A DNA stretch of 64,000 nt from Ga0077527 sp038144955 (GTDB taxonomy: Bacteria > Pseudomonadota > Gammaproteobacteria > Burkholderiales > SG8-41): positions 40,259-104,258 of the forward strand of contig JAYQOT010000001.1 of NCBI GenBank assembly GCA_038144955.1, written 5' to 3'. The notes beneath the pieces are model-generated. The model was not told the DNA's origin, made no database searches, and saw nothing but the letters and a program-made list of their open reading frames with translations. The first letter of the stretch is position 1; each line of letters opens with the position of its first letter. Below, in pieces: positions 49,705-58,153 of this stretch. A program made the translations under genes and the position numbers.

Positions 49705-51096
49705 GTGAACAAGAACAAGCCGAACATCCTGGTGATCCTGGTCGACGACCTGCGCTTCGACGAATTCGGCGCCGGCGGCCATCCCTACTTGAAGACACCG
49801 CACATCGACCGCATCGCTCATGAAGGCGCGCTGTTCGAGCGAGCATTCCACACCACGCCGATCTGCTCGCCCAACCGCGCATCGATCCTGACCGGCCAGT
49901 ATGCCAGCCGCCACGGCATCATCGACAACGTGGCCCGCGACCTCGCCAGCCATCGCCTGCCCAATTACCACCTCGAACTGCAGCGTCTGGGCTACGAGAC
50001 TGCGCACATCGGCAAATGGCACATGGGCAATGATGGCAAGCCGCGTCCGGGCTATGACTTCTGGGTGGCCTACGACGGCCACGGCAACCTCTACGATCCG
50101 AAGCTGAACGAAAACGGCACCTACGTGCAGCACAAAGGCTATGTCACCGACATCATGAACACGATGGCGACCGACTGGATCCGAAAACAGGGGAACAGGA
50201 AGAACAAGAAACCGTGGTCGTTGTGGTTCGCGCACAAGGCAGTGCACCCCGATGCGGAGCAGGCAGCCGACGGTTCGTTCAGGATGGATGGCTACCGCCC
50301 CGCCAAGCGGCACGAGAACCTCTACAAGGGCTGCGTGTTCCCGAAGAAGCCGAACATGCAGAAACCCGCCGAGTTTCTCAAGCACAAGCCGGCGTGGGCT
50401 GAGGCCGTGGCCTTGCGCAAGACACCTGCCTCGAAGGTGATGCACGACGCAATTCATTCCGGCAAGCAGGAGGAAATCCGCCTGCGCGCGGCGATGATGG
50501 CGGCGGTGGACGAGGGCGTGGGCATGATCCTGCAGGCGCTCGAGGAAACCGGAGAACTCGACAACACGATGATCCTGTTCCTCGGCGACAACGGTTACTT
50601 TTTCGGCGAGCATGGCATCGGCCCGGAACGGCGTTTCGCCTACGAAGAGGGCATCCGCTCTCCGCTGACCATCCGCTATCCGAAGCTGGTCAAGGCCGGC
50701 ACGAGACTGAAGGACCTGGTGATCCTGCAGGACCTGGCGCCGACGCTGATCGAGCTGGCCGGCGGCAGGCCCGGCGTGCATGTGCAGGGGCGTTCCCTGC
50801 TGCCGTTGCTGCAGGGCAAGCGGCCGCGCTGGCGCAAATCGCTGTTCGTCGAGTACTGGGCCGAGAATGCCTACCCCTGGCTGGTCAACATGACCTACAA
50901 GGCCGTGCGCACCGACCGCTACAAATACATTCACTGGGTCAATCGTGCGCGCAACGGCGAACTGGACGAACTGTATGACCTGGAGAAGGATCCCTACGAA
51001 ATGAACAATGTCGCGAAGAAACCCGCTTACCGCGGGATTCGTCAAAAAATGAGCCGGGAGTTGCGCAAACTTACAGCGGATGCTTTGGGTTTATAG
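49705..51096 (+). CDS. Cytoplasmic type I sulfatase
   Basis: A 463-residue alkaline-phosphatase-fold sulfatase. The formylglycine motif CSPNR (Cys54-Arg58, in TPICSPNRASILTG) is intact, so maturation by a formylglycine-generating enzyme is expected. Asp14/Asp15 (LVDDLR), IGKWHMG near 113-119 and LFLGDNGYFFGEHG near 290-303 complete the metal and sulfate site. There is no signal peptide, so it should act inside the cell, as choline sulfatases do. The GTG at 49705 with AAGGAAA upstream is the start. It splits the Sdh-like gene set. Phosphonate monoester hydrolase activity is an alternative for this family. Confidence 0.88.
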   Translation: MNKNKPNILVILVDDLRFDEFGAGGHPYLKTPHIDRIAHEGALFERAFHTTPICSPNRASILTGQYASRHGIIDNVARDLASHRLPNYHLELQRLGYETAHIGKWHMGNDGKPRPGYDFWVAYDGHGNLYDPKLNENGTYVQHKGYVTDIMNTMATDWIRKQGNRKNKKPWSLWFAHKAVHPDAEQAADGSFRMDGYRPAKRHENLYKGCVFPKKPNMQKPAEFLKHKPAWAEAVALRKTPASKVMHDAIHSGKQEEIRLRAAMMAAVDEGVGMILQALEETGELDNTMILFLGDNGYFFGEHGIGPERRFAYEEGIRSPLTIRYPKLVKAGTRLKDLVILQDLAPTLIELAGGRPGVHVQGRSLLPLLQGKRPRWRKSLFVEYWAENAYPWLVNMTYKAVRTDRYKYIHWVNRARNGELDELYDLEKDPYEMNNVAKKPAYRGIRQKMSRELRKLTADALGL

Positions 51097-51177
51097 AAAG
51101 TTGATACGCCACGGGCCAGAGAGTATCTTGGGCCGGGAATTCTTTACCGGTTATCGAATTTTAATGAGGAGAAAAAA

Positions 51178-52140
51178 ATGCAACGAACCAGACAATTTTT
51201 GATTGCGGTGGCCTTGTGTGTTCCTGTTGCCGTTGCGGCGCAGGGTTATCCCAGCAAGCCAGTTCGTATCATCGTTCCCTTTTCGGCAGGTGGTGCGACT
51301 GACATCGTGACCCGCGTGGTGTCGCAGAAACTCACCGAAATCTGGGGGCAGTCCATCGTTGTCGACAACCGTGCGGGTGCCGGTGGCAATATTGGGGCTG
51401 ATCTTGCGGCCAAGGCCCCGGCTGACGGTTACACCGTGTTCATGACATCGGGCTCCATCGTCACCGCCAACCAGCACATGTATCGAAAGCTCTCCTACAA
51501 CGCCGAAAAAGATCTGGTTCCGGTGACCAATGTCGCCAGCGGGCCGCAGGCCATCGTGGTCAATCCCGGATTCGCGGCCAAGACGGTCAAGGACCTGATC
51601 GACATGGCCAAGACCAAACCCGGCAGCGTGACCTTCGGTTCGGCGGGGATCGGTACACAGACCCACCTTGCCGGCGAAAATTTCATCGCGACTGCGGGAC
51701 TGAATGTCACGCACATTCCCTACAAGGGCGAAGCTCCGGCGATCAGCGACTTGCTTGGCGGACAAATCCAGTTCGTGACACCCAACCTGTCAGCGGCCAT
51801 TGCGCATGTCCGCGCCAAGCGCCTGCGCGCGCTGGGCGTGACCAGTCCCCAGCGTTCGAAGCAGTTGCCCGAGGTGCCTGCTGTCGCCGAAACACTGCCT
51901 GGTTTTGAAAACCTGGGCTGGTTCGGTTTCATGGTACCGACCGGCACTCCGAAAGCGGTGGTTGCCAAGATCCATGCTGATACGGTTGCCGCGCTCAAGG
52001 ATCCCGCAATCAACAAGCGGTTCGAAGATCTGGGCATGGTGCCCGTCGGCAACTCCTCCGCGGATTTCGCCAAGGCGATCAAGGCGGAAAGCGCGAATTG
52101 GGCCAAGGTCATCAAGGCGCGTAATCTGCAGGTGAACTGA
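51178..52140 (+). CDS. Bug/TctC-type solute receptor 1
   Basis: A 320-residue periplasmic binding protein of the tripartite tricarboxylate transporter receptor (Bug) family. The signal peptide is about residues 1-20. The mature start YPSKPVRIIVPFSAGGATD is diagnostic, with IVVDNRAGAGGNIGAD near 61-76 and the ligand-lobe HIPYKGEAPAISDLLGG near 179-195. Bug receptors bind carboxylates and some amides; the ligand here is unknown. The ribosome site GAGGAGA is strong. No TctA/TctB permease genes are in the window. A hairpin follows the gene. Confidence 0.93.
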   Translation: MQRTRQFLIAVALCVPVAVAAQGYPSKPVRIIVPFSAGGATDIVTRVVSQKLTEIWGQSIVVDNRAGAGGNIGADLAAKAPADGYTVFMTSGSIVTANQHMYRKLSYNAEKDLVPVTNVASGPQAIVVNPGFAAKTVKDLIDMAKTKPGSVTFGSAGIGTQTHLAGENFIATAGLNVTHIPYKGEAPAISDLLGGQIQFVTPNLSAAIAHVRAKRLRALGVTSPQRSKQLPEVPAVAETLPGFENLGWFGFMVPTGTPKAVVAKIHADTVAALKDPAINKRFEDLGMVPVGNSSADFAKAIKAESANWAKVIKARNLQVN

Positions 52141-52152
52141 CCACAATGCCGT

Positions 52153-52190
52153 AGGGGGCGTGGCACAGCGCCCGGCCCCCTGCGGGTTTT
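52153..52190 (+). terminator. Hairpin with T run after Bug receptor 1
   Basis: Arms AGGGGGC (52153-52159) and GCCCCCT (52175-52181) enclose a 15-base loop, followed by GCGGG and four T. It could partly terminate transcription, leaving high receptor and lower enzyme expression downstream. Confidence 0.45.
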
Positions 52191-52210
52191 CAACACCGGA
52201 AGGTCATTTC

Positions 52211-53086
52211 GTGAAGGTAGATACCCGTCAAGTCGAAGAGGCGTGCAAGGAGCTTTACATCCGCGCGCTGAAAATGCTGCCACCCGACATCAAGCAGGGT
52301 TTCCAGAAGCTCGACAACTGTGAAACCAATGCCACGGGCAAGGCGATACTCGGCACGATGATCCGCAACATCACCGTCGCCGAAGATACCAACAACCTGT
52401 TGTGCCAGGACACCGGCATACCGATCTACAACGTCGCCATCGGCACCAACGTGGCCATAGACGGCTATCAGCTGAAACAGGCGATCATCAACGGCTGCGC
52501 CCGCGCGACCAAGGAGCATCCGCTGCGTTCTTCGGTGGTGCATCCTACGACGCGCAAGAATGAGCACACTTCCTGCGGACGCCAGGTGCCGGTGATCAAC
52601 ATTGATTTCGTGCCCGAAGCCGAAACCCTGGCGATCGAGATGATTCCCAAGGGCTCGGGTTCTGAAAACAACTCCTGGCTGAAAATGGCCATACCCGCCG
52701 AAGGCATCGACGCCATCAAGACCTTCGTCGTCGACTGCGTGCTTGAGGCCGGCGGCAAGAGCTGTCCGCCGGTAATCGTCGGCGTTGGCGTCGGCGGCAC
52801 CGCCGACCTCTGCGTGCACCTGTCGAAAGTTGCGGCGACGCGGCCGCTGGGAAGCGTCTGTGCCGACCCCGAAGGCGCGAAGCTTGAGGCTGAGCTGAGC
52901 AAGGTGGTGAACAAGCTGGGGGTGGGTGCACAGGGGCTGGGGGGTGATTCCACCGCGTTCGCGGTGCATGTCGAAACCGCGGCAACCCACATCACGATGA
53001 ATCCGGTGGCGGTCAACATGCAATGCCATTCTGCGCGGCGCGCACGTGCGACGTTCACACCGGCCGGACTCAGCTACGGATACTGA
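52211..53086 (+). CDS. Class I fumarase/tartrate dehydratase, alpha subunit
   Basis: A 291-residue protein equivalent to the N-terminal domain of class I fumarases and to TtdA of L(+)-tartrate dehydratase. Three cysteines suited to an oxygen-sensitive [4Fe-4S] cluster are Cys65 (LLCQDTGIPIY), Cys185 (SCPPVIVGVGVGGTAD) and Cys272 (QCHSARRA). The GTG at 52211 has GGAAGG upstream. The subunit pair has the sizes of TtdA/TtdB. Substrates in the family include fumarate, tartrate and mesaconate. It follows the Bug receptor and is one base from the beta subunit. Confidence 0.9.
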   Translation: MKVDTRQVEEACKELYIRALKMLPPDIKQGFQKLDNCETNATGKAILGTMIRNITVAEDTNNLLCQDTGIPIYNVAIGTNVAIDGYQLKQAIINGCARATKEHPLRSSVVHPTTRKNEHTSCGRQVPVINIDFVPEAETLAIEMIPKGSGSENNSWLKMAIPAEGIDAIKTFVVDCVLEAGGKSCPPVIVGVGVGGTADLCVHLSKVAATRPLGSVCADPEGAKLEAELSKVVNKLGVGAQGLGGDSTAFAVHVETAATHITMNPVAVNMQCHSARRARATFTPAGLSYGY

Positions 53087-53087
53087 C

Positions 53088-53699
53088 ATGGCCCATTACG
53101 ATCTGCACATGCCGGTGACTGAAGAACAGGTGCGCAAGCTGCGCATCAACGACACGGTCACGCTGCACGACACGCTGTACGGTATCCGCGATGCCACCCA
53201 GATTCACATGTTCGATCATGGTCGCAAAACCCGCTTTGACCTCAAGGGGCACGCAGTCATCCACACTGCGCCCAACGTCAAGTGGGTCGGCGAAACCGAA
53301 GCCCACCCTTCCGGCTATGCACCGATCTGCATAGGTACTACCACCAGCGCGCGCATGGAACGCTTCACGCGACCGCTGATGGAGCAGTACGGCGTGCGCA
53401 TCATCATCGGCAAAGGCGGTCTGTTCGCCTCCTCGGCCAAGGCGTTCAGTGATCTCGGCGGGGTCTACCTCGCGATCATTGGCGGCACTGCAGCGCTGGA
53501 AACCACCTGGATCGAACAGATAGAAGAAGTCGATCTCGATGACCTCAATCCGGAATCACTGTGGAAATTCCGCATCAGGGGATTCGGTCCGCTGCTGGTA
53601 GCGATGGATGCGCACGGCGGCAGCCTCTATACCGCGGTCAATGCAGCCGCAAAGGACAAACGCGCCGGGGTGCTTGCCGCACTCGGTGTCAAAAGCTAG
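53088..53699 (+). CDS. Class I fumarase/tartrate dehydratase, beta subunit
   Basis: A 203-residue protein equivalent to the C-terminal domain of class I fumarases and to TtdB. The swivelling domain has VIHTAPNVKW, GTTTSARMERF near residues 83-93, the substrate-binding GKGGLFASSAKAFSDLGGVYLA (in parts, near 107-128) and GGTAALE near 131-137. The ATG at 53088 follows the alpha stop by one base, so the two are made together. The flavoprotein gene begins six bases later. Confidence 0.9.
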   Translation: MAHYDLHMPVTEEQVRKLRINDTVTLHDTLYGIRDATQIHMFDHGRKTRFDLKGHAVIHTAPNVKWVGETEAHPSGYAPICIGTTTSARMERFTRPLMEQYGVRIIIGKGGLFASSAKAFSDLGGVYLAIIGGTAALETTWIEQIEEVDLDDLNPESLWKFRIRGFGPLLVAMDAHGGSLYTAVNAAAKDKRAGVLAALGVKS

Positions 53700-53705
53700 C
53701 GATCC

Positions 53706-55421
53706 ATGAAAACCGTCAAGACCGATATTCTGATCCTCGGGTCAGGCGGCGCGGGGCTGTTCGCCGCACTGCATGCCCACCAGCACAACCCTGAACTGTC
53801 GATCACCGTCGCGGTGAAAGGCCTGCTGGGCAAATCCGGCTGCACACGCATGGTGCAGGGCGGATACAACGTCGCACTGGCCGCCGGCGATTCGGTCGAA
53901 CGCCATTTCATGGATACGATCGAGGGCGGAAAATGGCTGCCTGACCAGGACCTGGCGTGGACGCTGGTGGAAACAGCCGTCGAGCGCATTCACGAACTCG
54001 AAAACGAACTCGGCTGCTTTTTCGATCGCAACCCCGACGGCACGATCCACCAGAAGGCTTTTGCCGGCCAGACTTTCGACCGCACCGTGCACAAGGGCGA
54101 CCTTACCGGCATCGAGATCATCAACCGCCTTGCCGAGCAAGTATGGGCGCGCGGCATACACCGACTCGAAGAGCATCGCGCCGTCGAACTCATCAGGAAC
54201 AAAGCGGGAGACGCGATCTCCGGCGTGCTGATGATCGACATGCGCAACGGTGAATTCGTGTTCGTGCAGGCACAGGCCGTGCTGCTGGCCACCGGCGGCG
54301 GTCCTACGATGTACAAGTTTCATACGCCCTCCGGCGACAAGAGCTGTGACGGCATGGCAATGGCGCTGCGCGGCGGGCTCACGCTGCGCGACATGGAAAT
54401 GGTGCAGTTCCATCCGACCGGTCTGATTGCCGGAGCTGACACCCGTATCACCGGCACCATCATCGAGGAGGGGCTGCGCGGCGCCGGCGGTTATCTGCTG
54501 AACGGCGCCGGCGAACGCTTCATGCACAATTACGATCCGCGCAACGAGCGTGCCACGCGCGACATCGTCAGCCGCGGCATGTACGAGGAAATGCGCGCCG
54601 GCCGCGTCAACCGGCACGGCGGGCTGTACATCACCATGAAGCACCTTGATCCGGTCATGGTGCGCAAGGAATTCAAGGGCATGGTCGAACGTTGCGCCGA
54701 TTGTGGTTTTGACCTGGTCGGAGGGCTGGTCGACGTGGTGCCTACCGCGCACTACATGATGGGCGGCGTGGCGTTCAAGACCGACTGCACTACTGATCTG
54801 CCCGGCCTGTTCGTCGCTGGCGAAGATTCGGGGGGCGTGCACGGCGCAAACCGCCTCGGCGGCAACGGCGTTGCCAACTCGACGGTGTTCGGCGGCATTG
54901 CCGGCGACGTGATGCCGGGTTGGGTCAAGGCTCACGGCGAATACCGTGCGCCGGACGAGGAGGCCATGGCCGAAGCAGTGGCGCGTTGCCGTGCGCCTCT
55001 TGCGCGCAAGGGCGGTGATCTCAATGCAATCCGCGAACGCCTCTACAACGTCATGTGGGACGATGTCGGCATCGTGCGCGATGCGGCGTCATTGACACGG
55101 GCCTCCGGCCTGCTCGACGAGTTGGAGGCGCAGCTCGATGCCACCGGCGTCGATGGAACCAATCTCGCTTTCAACCTGACATGGCATGACTGGCTCAACC
55201 TGAAGAACCTGCTGCTGGTTTCGAAGTCGATCCGCTTTGCCGCGATGGCGCGCGAGGATTCCCGCGGCGCGCACTACCGATCCGATTTTCCCGAGGTGCG
55301 TGACCTGGAGAATTCGCGTTATACCTGCGTCAGCTGGCGCGAGGGACGCTTTGCCAGCGATACCCGCCCGGTGCACTTTACCCGCGTCAAGCCCGGGCAA
55401 TCGCTGCTGGTTACGGCCTGA
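53706..55421 (+). CDS. SdhA/FrdA-like flavoprotein lacking the FAD-linking histidine
   Basis: A 571-residue flavoprotein of the succinate dehydrogenase/fumarate reductase superfamily. The FAD site starts ILGSGGAGLFAA at residues 10-21. Substrate residues are conserved: MVQFHPTGL near 234-242, EEGLRGAGGYLLN near 256-268, PTAHYMMGGV near 346-355 and HGANRLGGNG near 379-388. At the position of the histidine that covalently binds FAD in SdhA/FrdA the sequence is KSGCTRMVQGG, so Cys46 replaces it. Covalent histidyl-FAD is therefore not expected. It probably pairs with the iron-sulfur and membrane subunits encoded at 48224-49685. Confidence 0.9.
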   Translation: MKTVKTDILILGSGGAGLFAALHAHQHNPELSITVAVKGLLGKSGCTRMVQGGYNVALAAGDSVERHFMDTIEGGKWLPDQDLAWTLVETAVERIHELENELGCFFDRNPDGTIHQKAFAGQTFDRTVHKGDLTGIEIINRLAEQVWARGIHRLEEHRAVELIRNKAGDAISGVLMIDMRNGEFVFVQAQAVLLATGGGPTMYKFHTPSGDKSCDGMAMALRGGLTLRDMEMVQFHPTGLIAGADTRITGTIIEEGLRGAGGYLLNGAGERFMHNYDPRNERATRDIVSRGMYEEMRAGRVNRHGGLYITMKHLDPVMVRKEFKGMVERCADCGFDLVGGLVDVVPTAHYMMGGVAFKTDCTTDLPGLFVAGEDSGGVHGANRLGGNGVANSTVFGGIAGDVMPGWVKAHGEYRAPDEEAMAEAVARCRAPLARKGGDLNAIRERLYNVMWDDVGIVRDAASLTRASGLLDELEAQLDATGVDGTNLAFNLTWHDWLNLKNLLLVSKSIRFAAMAREDSRGAHYRSDFPEVRDLENSRYTCVSWREGRFASDTRPVHFTRVKPGQSLLVTA

Positions 55422-55514
55422 GACCGCATCCCGGAATCAGACATTGCTGTTTGATTTTTCCTGTTACGCAGGTGAAACTGCAGCGATATCCGAATACAAC
55501 GAAGAGGGGGTACC

Positions 55515-56507
55515 ATGTCAAATTGCAGGATCAGTGACATTCGCAATCTGGTGACCTTGGTGTTGATAAGCGGCTTTGCACTGGTGCCCCTGGGCGACGC
55601 TGTTGCGCAGAATTATCCGACCAGGCCGGTGCGCATGCTGCTGCCGTTCCCGCCGGGCGGTGGCAGCGACACCATTGCACGCATCGTCGGCCAGAAGTTC
55701 GCCGACGGGCTGGGGCAGCAGGTCATCATTGACAATCGGGCCGGCGCCAGCGGCAACATCGCTGCCGATATCGTGGCCAAGGCCCCGGCCGACGGTTACA
55801 CCGTCCTCTTCGGCAATTCCTCGCTGGCGATCAGCCCGGCGGTGTTCAGCAAGATGACCTACAGCCCGAGCCGCGATCTGGTGCCGATTTCGATGGCTTC
55901 GCAATATCCTTTCTCGCTGGTGGTGCACCCGTCGCTGCCGGTGAAGACGGTGAAGGAGTTTGTCGCACTCGCCAAGGCCAAGCCGAACGCGCTGGACTAT
56001 GCCTCCTCCGGCGCCGGGACCATGGCGCACATGTCAATGGAGCTGCTGCGGATCAAAACGGGTGTGCGCATCACCCACCTGCCGTACAAGGGCGCTGCGC
56101 CACAGTCGGTGGCGCTGCTGACCGGTGAAGCACAGGCGGCATTCATCGTGCTGCCGGTGGCTGCGCGTTATTTCAAGGATGGCAAGCTGCGCGGACTCGG
56201 CGTGGCGGCTGAGAAACGTTCCGCGCTCGCTCCGGAAGTGCCGACGATGATCGAAGCCGGCGTGCCCGGACACATGGCCATCCAGTGGAATGGCCTGCTG
56301 GCGCCGAGCAAGACCCCCCAGCCCGTGCTGGACAGGCTCTACCAGTCCTGGGTCGCTGCGGTGAAGTCACCGGACGTATCGAAACGCATCATTGCCTCGG
56401 GCGCCGAACCGAGTGGCAACTCCCCAGCGGAATTTGCCGCTTTCATGAAGGTGGAAACGGAAAAGTGGGCCGAAGTTGCGAAAGCGTCCGGCACCAAGCT
56501 CGACTGA
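55515..56507 (+). CDS. Bug/TctC-type solute receptor 2
   Basis: A 330-residue periplasmic receptor of the Bug family. A long signal region (about residues 1-31) precedes NYPTRPVRMLLPFPPGGGSD. VIIDNRAGASGNIAAD near 69-84 and HLPYKGAAPQSVALLTG near 188-204 are the family loops. It is clearly different from the first receptor in the cluster, so the two probably bind different ligands. It lies 93 bases after the flavoprotein gene and 18 bases before the Ldh-type gene. Confidence 0.92.
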   Translation: MSNCRISDIRNLVTLVLISGFALVPLGDAVAQNYPTRPVRMLLPFPPGGGSDTIARIVGQKFADGLGQQVIIDNRAGASGNIAADIVAKAPADGYTVLFGNSSLAISPAVFSKMTYSPSRDLVPISMASQYPFSLVVHPSLPVKTVKEFVALAKAKPNALDYASSGAGTMAHMSMELLRIKTGVRITHLPYKGAAPQSVALLTGEAQAAFIVLPVAARYFKDGKLRGLGVAAEKRSALAPEVPTMIEAGVPGHMAIQWNGLLAPSKTPQPVLDRLYQSWVAAVKSPDVSKRIIASGAEPSGNSPAEFAAFMKVETEKWAEVAKASGTKLD

Positions 56508-56525
56508 TCACGGGAACGCGGACGC

Positions 56526-57536
56526 ATGCCGAGACATACACTTGCTGAACTCACTGATCTGGCTGCGCGTGCCCTGAAGCGCGCCGGCGCGTCGAAGGCG
56601 ATGGCGACTGTGACCGCACAGGCGCTGGTGGCTGCCGAAGCGGAGGGTCTTTCCGGACATGGCCTGTCTCGCGTGGCCCTGTATGCGCAGCACTTGCGCG
56701 CAGGCCGTGCCGATGGCAAGGCCAAGCCGAAGATCATCCGCAAGTCGGGAGCCACCTGCCTGATCGACGCCAGTGGCGGCCTGGCTTTTCCCGCTGCGGC
56801 ACTGGCGGCTGCTGAAGCGATCAAGCGCGCCCGCCGTGCCGGCGTAGCTTTCGTCGGAGTGACCAATAGCCATCATTTCGGCGCTGCTGCGTACCATCTC
56901 GCGCCGATCGCTGAGGCGGGCATGGTCGGTCTCGCTTTCACCAATTCTCCCGCGGCGATCAATGCCTGGGGCGGGAAACAAGCATTTTTCGGTACCAACC
57001 CGGTTGCCGCGATCTTTCCGCGCAAGGCGGCAGCTCCGGTAGTCATTGACCTGTCGTTGACCGAGGTGACACGCGGCAAGATCATGTTGATGGCAAAGGA
57101 AGGCAAGCCGATTCCCCTGGGCTGGGCCGTGGATCGGGACGGCCATCCGACGACGAATGCACAGGCGGCGCTGACCGGCAGCCTGACCGCGATCGGCGGC
57201 GTCAAGGGAACGGCGCTGGCGCTGATGGTCGAGGCATTGTGCGTGTCACTGACCGGTGCGGCACTGAGCCGCGAAAACGACTCCTATTTCGAGCCCGGCA
57301 ACAAGCCGCGCATCGGCCATGCGATCCTCGCCATTGATCCCGCGGCGCTGGCGGGCACAGACACCTACCACGAGCGCATGGAAGACATGATCGCCGGGAT
57401 GCTGGTCGATGAGGAAGTGCGCCTTCCGGGCGCGCGGCGGCAGCTGGCGATGACACGTGCCCAGTCCGAAGGTCTGGAGATTACGGACGGGCTGCACCAG
57501 GAACTCCGCAAACTGGCGGGCCGTACACGGTCCTGA
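56526..57536 (+). CDS. Ldh/ComC-family NAD(P)-dependent 2-hydroxyacid dehydrogenase
   Basis: A 336-residue protein of the malate/L-lactate/L-sulfolactate dehydrogenase family (MDH2 fold, unrelated to classical LDH). Family marks are GLSGHGLSRV near residues 41-50 with His45, GVTNSHHFGAAAYH near 111-124 with the catalytic histidine pair, GTNPVAAIFP near 157-166 and GGVKGTALALMVE near 220-232. Members oxidise malate, lactate, ureidoglycolate, 2,3-diketogulonate or (R)-sulfolactate. It is last of the rightward run and would oxidise the hydroxyacid produced by the hydratase or feed the ThDP enzyme. Confidence 0.88.
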   Translation: MPRHTLAELTDLAARALKRAGASKAMATVTAQALVAAEAEGLSGHGLSRVALYAQHLRAGRADGKAKPKIIRKSGATCLIDASGGLAFPAAALAAAEAIKRARRAGVAFVGVTNSHHFGAAAYHLAPIAEAGMVGLAFTNSPAAINAWGGKQAFFGTNPVAAIFPRKAAAPVVIDLSLTEVTRGKIMLMAKEGKPIPLGWAVDRDGHPTTNAQAALTGSLTAIGGVKGTALALMVEALCVSLTGAALSRENDSYFEPGNKPRIGHAILAIDPAALAGTDTYHERMEDMIAGMLVDEEVRLPGARRQLAMTRAQSEGLEITDGLHQELRKLAGRTRS

Positions 57537-57584
57537 CAGCGGACTGACCGTGGTTTCAGCCCGGTGACCGTAGGGACGACGGGA

Positions 57585-57881
57585 TCAGGCCACGCCTTCG
57601 ACTATGCGCAGGTCACGCTCGACGGCGTTCCCGGCCAGCTCTTTCAGTACCGCCTGGTATTCGGCGGAGTCATGGGTGGCGCGCGCCTTCGCCAGGCTTT
57701 CGAATTCGATGACAACCACGCGCTGCATGAGTCCAGCCTCGTGCGCTTCGGCGGCCATGCCGCGCACCAGGAAGCGCCCGCCCTGGGCCTGGACGACGCC
57801 GGGTGCCCGTTCGGCGTAGCGCTTGAATGCTGCCTCGTTGCTGATCTTGCGGTAAGTGACGACCCAGTATCCTTTGGCCAT
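57585..57881 (-). CDS. DUF1330 family protein
   Basis: A 98-residue small alpha/beta (ferredoxin-like dimeric barrel) protein of the DUF1330 family, of unknown function. GYWVVTYRKISNEAAFKRYA near residues 4-23 (read as GYWVVTYRKIS then FKRYA), GGRFLVRG near 36-43 and VVVIEFESLAKA near 57-68 are typical. The ATG at 57881 follows GGGAG; a longer frame to 57929 has no support. It is convergent with the Ldh-type gene and so may not belong to the cluster's transcript. Confidence 0.85.
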   Translation of the reverse strand: MAKGYWVVTYRKISNEAAFKRYAERAPGVVQAQGGRFLVRGMAAEAHEAGLMQRVVVIEFESLAKARATHDSAEYQAVLKELAGNAVERDLRIVEGVA

Positions 57882-58087
57882 ATTGTGATTACTCCCAGCT
57901 AAAGTCAGTTGATGAAACTGCGCATGCAACGCGCACCCCAGCCGCTTTTTCCGGGCGGCCCCCCGGTCATAGGACTAATGCAGGGGATTATGGTGGATCG
58001 CTGAAAGTGGCGTCCAGTGTTTACCCGGATGACAGGATGGTTCAGGGTATTGAAGGGGCTTGTGATCCTCTTGCGCGTCGCAGCACG

Positions 58088-58123
58088 AACGTTTGAGCAT
58101 GATCTGGTCAGTGAAACGTTTGA
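58088..58123 (+). repeat. Direct repeat AACGTTTGA upstream of the dioxygenase
   Basis: Two exact copies of the 9-mer AACGTTTGA start 27 bases apart (58088-58096 and 58115-58123). A GATAAT -10-like box at 58130-58135 follows the second copy. This may be an activator or repressor site. Confidence 0.4.
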
Positions 58124-58153
58124 TTCTGGGATAATTGGATTACAGGAGGTTTT

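Noticed and set aside
49672..51045. 457-codon minus-strand frame opposite the sulfatase
   Set aside because: Shadow of the sulfatase gene, whose active-site motifs are intact on the plus strand.
53742..54935. 397-codon minus-strand frame opposite the flavoprotein
   Set aside because: Shadow frame without any recognisable domain.
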